A stretch of 6,561 nucleotides of DNA. Origin: Bacillota bacterium. Its GTDB lineage: Bacteria; Bacillota_I; Bacilli_A; RFN20; CAG-826. Below the pieces are notes generated by a model, which was not told the DNA's origin, searched no databases, and saw only the letters and a list, made by a program, of their open reading frames with translations. Of the stretch, positions 1-5,298 are shown in pieces. Position 1 is the stretch's first letter; every line of letters starts with the position of its first letter. The stretch spans positions 1 through 6,561 of the forward strand of contig JAEZUH010000104.1 of the NCBI GenBank assembly GCA_023443485.1, in the 5' to 3' direction. The position numbers and the translations under genes are program-made.

Positions 1-546
1 GTATATTTTTATTGGACACTTCCAGATGGCTATATTCATCATTATGGTGTTAATCACTTCATGGTTCATTTTATTATTAAAAAAATTCAAAGATTTGTTA
101 AAAAAATAGCGAAAAATAATCCCGACACCATTTTCTTTACTTTTGCTGATCATGGTTTAATTGATGTCAAATATTTGGATATTTGTGCGCACAAGGATCT
201 ACAAAATTTACTATCACTTCCTCTATCTTTTGAAAAGAGGGTTGTTAATTTTTTCGTTAAACCAGATAAGAAAGATGAATTTGCCACTTTATTCAGCAAA
301 TATTACGGAGAACACTTTGAATTAATAGACAGGGAATCAGTTTTTAAGGATGAACTCTTCGGCAAAGGGCAACCTCATCCAGCTTCTTACAATTTTATTG
401 GTGATTTTATTGCAATCGCTAAGGATGTTTATTGTCTTTATGCTTCAAACGAAATAACCCCCGAAAAATTTGTTGCGCATAAAGGTCATCATGCTGGTGG
501 AACAAAGGAAGAGATGGCAATTGATATCAGCGTTTTTAATGATTGA
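1..546 (+). CDS. Type I phosphodiesterase / nucleotide pyrophosphatase family protein, 3' part (5' end outside window)
   Basis: The frame is open from base 1, so the ATG at 61 is internal and the visible part is the last 181 residues. Family signatures are seen in order. Visible residues 8-16 read PDGYIHHYG, matching the metal-binding D-x3-H of nucleotide pyrophosphatases (D9, H13). ADHG at 49-52 supplies the next Asp-His pair (D50, H51). GKGQPHP then IGDFIAIA is typical of the C-terminal half, and GHHAGGTKEEM near the end holds the third-site histidine (H163 or H164). The missing N-terminal part should carry the catalytic Thr/Ser and first metal Asp. Members are two-zinc enzymes that hydrolyse phosphodiesters or pyrophosphates, but the substrate cannot be told from this part. 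No terminator separates it from the tRNA, so its transcript may run to the terminator at 762-789. The TGA stop at 544-546 falls where the family ends, supporting the standard genetic code. Confidence 0.88.
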   Translation, partial: VYFYWTLPDGYIHHYGVNHFMVHFIIKKIQRFVKKIAKNNPDTIFFTFADHGLIDVKYLDICAHKDLQNLLSLPLSFEKRVVNFFVKPDKKDEFATLFSKYYGEHFELIDRESVFKDELFGKGQPHPASYNFIGDFIAIAKDVYCLYASNEITPEKFVAHKGHHAGGTKEEMAIDISVFND

Positions 547-563
547 AAGCATCAATCAAAGTA

Positions 564-592
564 TTGAAAAGGCTATTAAAAAAAAGTAAAAT
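564..592 (+). promoter_or_regulatory. Sigma-A type promoter for the tRNA-Ala gene
   Basis: A -35 box TTGAAA (564-569) and a -10 box TAAAAT (587-592) are separated by exactly 17 bases. Each matches the vegetative consensus at 5 of 6 positions. Transcription would begin around 599, about 13 bases before the tRNA. It sits just after the stop of the phosphodiesterase gene. Confidence 0.7.
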
Positions 593-611
593 AATAGGGC
601 TGGTTGAAAAT

Positions 612-687
612 GGGTCTGTAGCTCATCTGGGAGAGCGCCTCGTTCGCAACGAGGAGGTAGCCGGTTCGATCCCGGTCAGATCCACCA
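612..687 (+). tRNA. tRNA-Ala, anticodon CGC, with encoded CCA
   Basis: The complete cloverleaf can be folded by eye. The acceptor stem GGGTCTG (612-618) pairs with CAGATCC (677-683). The D stem is GCTC/GAGC (621-624, 633-636) with an 8-base loop. The anticodon stem is CCTCG/CGAGG (638-642, 650-654) with loop TTCGCAA, giving anticodon CGC at 645-647. The variable region is AGGTA, and the T stem GCCGG/CCGGT encloses TTCGATC. Discriminator A684 is followed by a genomic CCA (685-687). The third acceptor pair is G-T (G-U in RNA), the classic alanine identity element, so anticodon and acceptor stem agree. It reads GCG codons. CGC is an uncommon alanine anticodon in low-GC bacteria, where UGC alone normally suffices. 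Confidence 0.95.
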
Positions 688-761
688 ATTTAAAAGTAAA
701 AATAGCAGGGCAAATTCATCCGCCTCAAATGGATAAGAACTTTTGACCTCTGCGTGCGAAT

Positions 762-789
762 AAGATCATCAACAAAGATGGTCTTTTTT
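762..789 (+). terminator. Rho-independent terminator downstream of tRNA-Ala
   Basis: AAGATCATC (762-770) pairs over 9 positions (one G-T) with GATGGTCTT (777-785) across the loop AACAAA. The T run covers 784-789. It lies 74 bases past the tRNA CCA end and probably ends both the tRNA transcript and any readthrough from the phosphodiesterase gene. Confidence 0.8.
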
Positions 790-935
790 CTTGCTCTAAT
801 CCGTATGGAACAAATATTCTTTTTTGTTTCCAGGGGCGAATTGACCAGAATTCTAAATATGCAAAGTGATGTCGCTTGAGTAATTAACTAAACAATTTTG
901 ATCGACTCTAAGCCCAAAGTAATCGCTTTTATGTT

Positions 936-962
936 AAAACAAAAGCCCCATAACAATGGGGC
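936..962 (-). terminator. Rho-independent terminator of the surface-protein/MscS operon
   Basis: On the minus strand GCCCCAT (962-956) pairs perfectly with ATGGGGC (951-945) across a 4-base loop. It is followed by TTTTGTTTT (944-936). It starts 32 bases after the stop of the MscS-type gene. The other strand has no T run, so it acts in one direction. Confidence 0.88.
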
Positions 963-994
963 AAAGAAAGTAAAGAAAATGGCAAGAGAATCAA

Positions 995-1966
995 TTAATC
1001 TTTTTTATCTTCGTAATGCACAACGATTTGATTGAATGGTATTTGTATACCGTTGCGATCGAATAAAAGCTTCATTTCTTTGTTTAAATCGCGTGTCACT
1101 TGGTATTTATTTAGTTCATCGGTCCGAGCATACATGCGAATTACAATAGAGGACTCGGAAAGTGATTGAACTCCACGATAGAACGGGCCTTCGACAATAT
1201 CGGGAATTCGTTTCTTTATATCTTCAATATTAGCCAGTATTATTTTCTCAACGCGTTCAATATCTTCATCATAGGCAATAGAAATATCGCAGATGGCTGG
1301 TGATAGATTTGCGGAGGTATTGATTGTCTGTCGAAGATCAGAATTGTTGATGATCAGGACATCGCCATTAACGTCAACGAGAGTGGTGGTTCGGACACCG
1401 ATTTCGGTCACCTTACCACGAAAGCCATGGGCTTGAATAATATCTCCCACCTGGAATTGCTTTTCAAAAATAATGAATAAGCCGGCAATAACATCTTCGA
1501 TGAGGCTTTGAGCACCAAAACTGAGGGCCAAGCCTAAGATTCCGGCACCGGCGAGAAGGGTTGGAGTTTGGACTCCCCAAGCACTCAAGATGAGAAATAC
1601 ACCAACGATGACGCTTCCGTATTTAAAAATACTGCGGATGATAATCCATAAAGTCGATTTGGAATGAAACTTTTTGATGAGCAAATTGGCTAAGTATTTG
1701 ACTATTTCGTTTAGCGCCCACATGAAGAAAACGATGACGACCGTTTCAATTAACGCCATGGTGTTGTTCGCAAATATGTTGGCGACATTAAAGAACTTGC
1801 CAAATGTATTATTGATGAATACTCCAAAAGGAGTAACCGATAGCGCTGGGACAACACCGAAAATGACAGAAAAGATTATCACAGCGGCAATCACCGACAG
1901 AACAATAATCATGCGAACTGTGCCCTTCTTCATTTTTTTCTTCTCGACCTTTCTTTCTTTTTCCAT
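995..1966 (-). CDS. MscS-family small-conductance mechanosensitive ion channel
   Basis: This membrane channel opens under tension to release solutes during osmotic downshock. I place the start at the ATG at 1966 (323 aa). The in-frame GTG at 1975-1973 lies inside the Shine-Dalgarno GAGGTG, which is 6 bases from that ATG. After a basic N-terminus (residues 1-18) come hydrophobic segments at about 18-42, 71-95, 112-130 and 134-167. The last is the pore helix, rich in Gly and Ala (GAGILGLALSFGAQS), and is preceded by GVQT as in E. coli MscS. Next comes the beta domain: FQVGDII at 171-177, then a GKVTEIGVRTTTLVD stretch and IINNSDL at 205-211. The alpha/beta C-terminal domain ends in RNGIQIPFNQ (304-313). 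It has one more N-terminal membrane segment than E. coli MscS. It is second in a pair with the unknown exported protein, 24 bases downstream of it. Confidence 0.93.
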   Translation of the reverse strand: MEKERKVEKKKMKKGTVRMIIVLSVIAAVIIFSVIFGVVPALSVTPFGVFINNTFGKFFNVANIFANNTMALIETVVIVFFMWALNEIVKYLANLLIKKFHSKSTLWIIIRSIFKYGSVIVGVFLILSAWGVQTPTLLAGAGILGLALSFGAQSLIEDVIAGLFIIFEKQFQVGDIIQAHGFRGKVTEIGVRTTTLVDVNGDVLIINNSDLRQTINTSANLSPAICDISIAYDEDIERVEKIILANIEDIKKRIPDIVEGPFYRGVQSLSESSIVIRMYARTDELNKYQVTRDLNKEMKLLFDRNGIQIPFNQIVVHYEDKKD

Positions 1967-1972
1967 AGTTTT

Positions 1973-1980
1973 CACCTCTT
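1973..1980 (-). promoter_or_regulatory. Ribosome binding site that sets the MscS start
   Basis: The minus strand reads AAGAGGTG, then six bases, then ATG at 1966-1964. The GTG that could lengthen the frame by three codons is part of this Shine-Dalgarno sequence. It has no site of its own, so the ATG is preferred. Confidence 0.75.
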
Positions 1981-1990
1981 AAATTTATAA

Positions 1991-3352
1991 CTACACACTA
2001 TGTGTGTAAATTATCTCACTATAATATGCCTGGTCTATCTGCTTGCTTAATGAAAGTTCAAGGTCATAAAAAAGTTCAGTTGGCTTATTTATGGTTGCAC
2101 TGTATATTTCCATCGGTTCAATTACTTCAATTGTTAAAGGGTAGTAATAATAATTTACAATATTTCGGTTTTCATCTAATCCATAGATAATACATGAAAC
2201 GGATTGGATGATGTTAAAAGGATCTTGTGTCGTTACGACTATGTCATAAGAGGGTCCGTTATCGATAAATGAGGTAATCTCCCATTGATACATTTGTGAG
2301 GTAGTAAATGTCACTGGCTCTTGCGTGACAATTTTTTCCTGACCGGTGTCCGGACTGACAAAAATGGCTCGTAATATGGAGGAATAAGGAGTGTTAGGAT
2401 TCAAATTTTCAACACGAATTTTGGCCACCTCCTCATATTGACTACTGTCTTCATCAAAGGTGACTAATAATGAAGTGAATAGCTCCGATTGGAAATATAC
2501 ATCGACAAACATTTCAACCGTAACATCTTGTGGGTAATCGGCATAAACGGAAAAAAGAGCGTAGTCCATTCCCACATCATCAGCATATAGCGAACCAAAG
2601 AAGCGGAACGGCGTTGAAAATTCTCGTTCATCTAGAATAGTGCTAGTATCTTCGCCAATAAGATTAACCACTAAGCGAAGGTGAATGGTGACATTGTAAT
2701 TAGAAATATTCTCAAGAATAGTTGTCATGACCTGACCTTCAATCAGTATTGAACTATACTCAAGATTATTCGGATTGTATTGTTGCATGGGTGGATATTC
2801 TTCTTCCTCATAAACATAGGCATATTCCAAAAAAGCGCTTTCAACCTTTGCTTCGGGATCATAGTATTTGGTGTCTATTAAATAGGTCAATGTTTCCGAT
2901 TCTTCCGCTGGGATTGTTTCTTGGTCAAGACGAACATCCAAAATAGCCCCTGCCAAAGAATTTGTTATTTTAATAGTTTCCGAATCGAGAATTTCACGGC
3001 CAAAACCAAGATCAGCCATAATATTCAACGTGTAACTGGTTGAACTTCCGAACACGACCTGTGAACCTTGACTTTCACCTATTGAAAGAGAAGAATAATA
3101 CTTTTCAGTATTTCCCTTTATTTCGAGTTGAAGTGTTTTTTCAGCGATTCGCTGATCGGGGTCTTGAACATCAACCCGATAGACAATTTCATTTCCGAGG
3201 GCTTCAACATTTAAAAAGTCAGCGATCACTGGTTTTTGACTGGTAATGGCGATAGTGACAACCATGGTAGCGGTCACCAAAAAAGAAGCCAACATTTTTT
3301 CTATTAGCCGACGTTTTTTTTCATTATCGCGGAATTTCTTAATGTTAGGCAT
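1991..3352 (-). CDS. Exported or membrane-anchored beta-rich protein of unknown function
   Basis: I do not recognise this 453-aa protein. It has a long charged N-terminus (1-19, Lys/Arg rich) and one hydrophobic segment (about 21-37). The stretch PVIA-D at 41-45 would suit signal peptidase I cleavage after A44, although uncleaved anchoring is also possible. There is no lipobox cysteine. The rest is acidic and rich in Tyr, Thr, Val and Ile, in alternating beta-strand patterns. It looks like about four sandwich domains (roughly 48-130, 136-248, 250-351, 355-449). Two of these end in a fibronectin-III/Ig-like way: SSTSYTLNIMADLG (103-116) and LNPNTPYSSILRAIF (317-331) followed by a TFTT strand. 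No sorting signal or C-terminal anchor is seen. It has one cysteine, at 387. The start is the only upstream ATG, since a stop lies two codons before it. Its Shine-Dalgarno is weak, as the nearest AAGGA is 18 bases away. It leads the MscS gene in an apparent two-gene operon, suggesting a cell-envelope role. Confidence 0.8.
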   Translation of the reverse strand: MPNIKKFRDNEKKRRLIEKMLASFLVTATMVVTIAITSQKPVIADFLNVEALGNEIVYRVDVQDPDQRIAEKTLQLEIKGNTEKYYSSLSIGESQGSQVVFGSSTSYTLNIMADLGFGREILDSETIKITNSLAGAILDVRLDQETIPAEESETLTYLIDTKYYDPEAKVESAFLEYAYVYEEEEYPPMQQYNPNNLEYSSILIEGQVMTTILENISNYNVTIHLRLVVNLIGEDTSTILDEREFSTPFRFFGSLYADDVGMDYALFSVYADYPQDVTVEMFVDVYFQSELFTSLLVTFDEDSSQYEEVAKIRVENLNPNTPYSSILRAIFVSPDTGQEKIVTQEPVTFTTSQMYQWEITSFIDNGPSYDIVVTTQDPFNIIQSVSCIIYGLDENRNIVNYYYYPLTIEVIEPMEIYSATINKPTELFYDLELSLSKQIDQAYYSEIIYTHSV

Positions 3353-3383
3353 GCTTTAGAACAGTTAAATTCCTTATGAGTTC

Positions 3384-3412
3384 ATTTTATGTTTGTAATA
3401 TAGCCTTAGCAA
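3384..3412 (-). promoter_or_regulatory. Candidate promoter for the surface-protein/MscS operon
   Basis: On the minus strand, TTGCTA (3412-3407) and TAAAAT (3389-3384) are 17 bases apart. They match the vegetative -35 and -10 consensus at 4 and 5 of 6. Transcription would begin near 3377, giving a leader of about 25 bases that contains AAGGA. A second possible -10 (TATATT, 3402-3397) lacks a good -35. Confidence 0.4.
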
Positions 3413-3477
3413 TAAATGAATGATTTTTAAAAGAGAAATTCAGCAGATTTTTCTTGCTCTGGCGGAATTTTATCATC

Positions 3478-3505
3478 AAAAAAGACCATACGAAGTCATA
3501 TGGTC
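3478..3505 (-). terminator. Rho-independent terminator of the nucleoside-permease/acyltransferase operon
   Basis: On the minus strand GACCATA (3505-3499) pairs over 7 positions with TATGGTC (3490-3484) across an 8-base loop. A run of six T (3483-3478) follows. It lies about 170 bases beyond the acyltransferase stop, farther than usual. Its GGTCTTTTTT end matches that of the terminator after the tRNA. Confidence 0.78.
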
Positions 3506-3676
3506 ATGGATATTATGCTTGTAGTTTAGCTGGAATCACATCAGGCAAATCACCAACTTTTGCAATAGCGATTCAATCAACGGTCGTTTCACAGTAGTTG
3601 TTGTGTTGAAATTAACTATTATTGAGAAAATCCACAATCAAAAAAGTATGTACAAATTACCTATTTTAAAATGACT

Positions 3677-4342
3677 TTATTTGCATAAAACTTCAGCGTT
3701 ATTGAAATTATCTTGAATTTGAATGAATGCGTTTGACAGAGGCTTGCCATCCACCAATGCGTGATGAACAGTAATATTTAGCATGGTTTTTTTGCGACCA
3801 TCTACTTCGTAGAATTTGCTCCAGCATACGCGAGGGACACTAGAATTAGATGGGTCGTGGTCCGGAAGAGGATGGGTCATTGCATCGACCTTAAGCCAAG
3901 GGATACAAGTGATGTAAAATTCATCGAAATAATTAGAGTCATTATATTGATCTTTAATGACTTTAATATGCTTATGGTCTTCAACTTCCTTATGGGCAAA
4001 ATCATAGAATTCTCGGTAATTCTTTCCATATGGAGAATAGCAGTTTTCAAATACTCCTAAATCAGTCATCACGACATAAGCCGGATTGATAGTATCAAAG
4101 ATAACAACTTCTCCATTAAGGATTCGCATCCTCATCTCTTCGATAGAATTGAGACCCTTAGTTACTAGATAAAGAAGATTGATAAAGATCGATTCATTTC
4201 TTCTCTTACTAAGCTTATAGACTTCTTCAATGTCCATCTCAACATTAAATCCATAACAAGGGTTTGCGAATGTTGAAAAATAATCATACGCGCTTTTCCT
4301 TGCCCATTTACTCGGGTCAACTCTTATATATTTAGATACCAT
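3677..4342 (-). CDS. Chloramphenicol acetyltransferase-like (CAT family) acyltransferase
   Basis: This 221-aa protein has the usual CAT length and pattern. The N-terminal part has W13 with R15/K16 and YFSTFANPCYG (21-31). NSIEEMRMRI (65-74) corresponds to the conserved N-x-x-x-x-F/M-R helix. ITCIPWLKV (144-152) aligns with the active-site I-S-x-x-P-W stretch, with Thr145 in place of the Ser that steadies the intermediate. VHHALVDGK (192-200) gives the general-base histidine H194 and the structural aspartate D198. The family uses acetyl-CoA to acylate a hydroxyl and works as a cytoplasmic trimer. The usual His after the DG motif (DG-x-H) is Pro here, so chloramphenicol resistance should not be assumed. 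The start ATG shares a base with the stop of the upstream permease gene (TAATG) and has AAGGGGG 7 bases before it. The context suggests a substrate linked to nucleoside uptake, which is inference. Confidence 0.88.
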   Translation of the reverse strand: MVSKYIRVDPSKWARKSAYDYFSTFANPCYGFNVEMDIEEVYKLSKRRNESIFINLLYLVTKGLNSIEEMRMRILNGEVVIFDTINPAYVVMTDLGVFENCYSPYGKNYREFYDFAHKEVEDHKHIKVIKDQYNDSNYFDEFYITCIPWLKVDAMTHPLPDHDPSNSSVPRVCWSKFYEVDGRKKTMLNITVHHALVDGKPLSNAFIQIQDNFNNAEVLCK

Positions 4343-5298
4343 TATCTAGCCCCCTTATCATAAGGAGTACCCTCGGCCTTAGGAGCGCGAGATTTCTTTG
4401 AGGTAAAGATCAGAACAATGAGACAGACGACATAAGGGAGAGCCAGGAAAACATAGGACATACCAGGAGTAGTGGCGAGTGTCGGGAAAATTCCCGGATA
4501 ATTGACACTAAATGATTTAAATAAAGCAAACAAAACACCGCCACCTACGATGAGAAGTGGTTTCCATTGACCAAAGATCATTACCGCTAATGCTAAGAAA
4601 CCAAAGCCGCTTGCGGCCGCCATAAAGTCCCATTGCGAGCCGGTCATGATGAGAGCTAAACCTCCAATACCAGCTAGCATTCCCGATATTCCGACGCCAG
4701 TAAAGCGAACCTTACGGACGTTGATACCGACGGAATCAGCTGCTTGAGGGTGTTCGCCACAAGACATTAATCGCAAGCCAAAGCGAGTCTTGTATAACAA
4801 GAACCAAACTAAAGGAATAAGAACCAATAGAATGACAATGAACCAACTGAATTTAATACTTTCCGCTCCAGGAAATGAGAAGGAAAACATATCGTTGAAT
4901 GCGCCATAGTTTAACCTTGACGTTCCAGCAGGAGTGCTGGGGGTAACGGTAATGGCTTTGATGAGTACAACTGCAATTGCGGGAGCGAAAATGTTGAGCG
5001 CCGTACCAGTAATCGTCTGATTGGCGTTAAATATCACTGCTGCAACCGCGAGAAGCATTGAATAAAGTAATCCAGCAGCAGCGGCGATGAGAACAATTAA
5101 TGCACATGCTAAGAAAGGATTCATGGAAGCGGGCAAAACGCGCATCACTAGAGCAGCCACAAACGCTCCGACAGTCATGCAACCTTCCAACCCAAGATTA
5201 ATGACGCCGCTTCTTTCAGAGAACATACCTCCAAAAGCAACAATAGTAAGAATAGCAGTGTAAATCAAAGTGGTAGCAATAATTTGTACGACAATCAT
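4342..5298 (-). CDS. nupQ: Nucleoside ABC transporter permease, NupQ/YufQ type
   Basis: This integral membrane subunit belongs to a BmpA/NupNOPQ-type importer of nucleosides. It is 318 aa, typical of the family, and almost wholly hydrophobic with about 8-10 membrane segments. Diagnostic stretches are GMFSERSGVINLGLEG (24-39) after the first segment, NQTITGTALNIFAPA (93-107), and the cytoplasmic loop TRFGLRLMSCGEHPQAAD (171-188), which should contact the ATPase. GFGFLALAVMIFGQW (231-245) also fits this branch of the BPD_transp_2 family. The SERSG-VINLGLEG form separates it from sugar (RbsC-like) permeases. The start is secure: AAGGAGG lies 8 bases upstream, and the ATG directly follows the stop of the partner permease. 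The short C-terminal tail is basic. Its last codons contain the binding site for the acyltransferase gene. The purine versus pyrimidine preference cannot be read from the sequence. Confidence 0.92.
   Translation of the reverse strand: MIVVQIIATTLIYTAILTIVAFGGMFSERSGVINLGLEGCMTVGAFVAALVMRVLPASMNPFLACALIVLIAAAAGLLYSMLLAVAAVIFNANQTITGTALNIFAPAIAVVLIKAITVTPSTPAGTSRLNYGAFNDMFSFSFPGAESIKFSWFIVILLVLIPLVWFLLYKTRFGLRLMSCGEHPQAADSVGINVRKVRFTGVGISGMLAGIGGLALIMTGSQWDFMAAASGFGFLALAVMIFGQWKPLLIVGGGVLFALFKSFSVNYPGIFPTLATTPGMSYVFLALPYVVCLIVLIFTSKKSRAPKAEGTPYDKGAR
4350..4367 (-). promoter_or_regulatory. Ribosome binding site of the acyltransferase, within a small hairpin
   Basis: AAGGGGG (4356-4350), inside the last codons of the nupQ-like gene, lies 7 bases before the ATG. 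CTCCTT (4367-4362) just upstream can pair with AAGGGG (4356-4351) across the loop ATGAT: six pairs, one of them G-T. This would cover the site unless ribosomes finishing the upstream gene open it. Confidence 0.5.

Larger units (their letters stand above)
688..994. other. Convergent intergenic region between tRNA-Ala and the MscS-type gene
   Basis: These 307 bases lie between a rightward and a leftward transcription unit. They hold the two facing terminators (762-789 on + and 936-962 on -) and little else. Between the terminators there is only a weak bulged hairpin at about 807-831 and a 24-codon ATG frame at 805-879 with no ribosome binding site. I see no convincing gene, promoter or further RNA. 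Confidence 0.6.
3353..3676. other. Intergenic gap between the acyltransferase operon and the surface-protein gene
   Basis: This 324-base gap separates two minus-strand operons. The right part (about 3506-3676) is an unusually long untranslated tail after the acyltransferase stop. It holds a short minus-strand frame ending in a stop at 3515-3513, just before the terminator. That frame may be the relic of a gene (see findings). The terminator is at 3478-3505 and the left part holds the candidate promoter for the next operon. I see no intact gene or known RNA here. Confidence 0.6.

Noticed and set aside
612..687. tRNA as a mobile-element attachment site
   Set aside because: I see no second copy of the tRNA 3' end and no integrase in the window.
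543..746. 67-codon open frame on the + strand across the tRNA
   Set aside because: Its central part is simply the tRNA-Ala sequence read as protein, a well-known false product (SVAHLGERLVRNEEVAGSIPV). It overlaps the previous stop and has no ribosome binding site.
807..831. Hairpin GGAACAAA ... TTTGTTTCC as a third terminator
   Set aside because: The stem is bulged and AT-rich and no T run follows on either strand.
805..879. 24-codon frame starting MEQIFFFVSRGE between the two facing terminators
   Set aside because: It has no ribosome binding site, no promoter and no recognisable product, and is short enough to arise by chance.
1674..1982. 102-codon + strand frame opposite the MscS gene
   Set aside because: It lies fully within a well-supported gene on the other strand. 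Its sequence is the mirror of the channel's membrane segments and it has no ribosome binding site.
3513..3611. TGA read as tryptophan (mollicute code 4)
   Set aside because: Reading the in-frame TGA as Trp would lengthen this frame, but only to a TAA at 3614-3612. The genes here use TGG for Trp and the phosphodiesterase ends naturally at TGA, so the standard code fits better.
3677..4342. Chloramphenicol resistance gene on a mobile element
   Set aside because: The product is CAT-like but has altered active-site positions. It is embedded in a chromosomal transporter operon with no transposase, integrase or flanking repeats.
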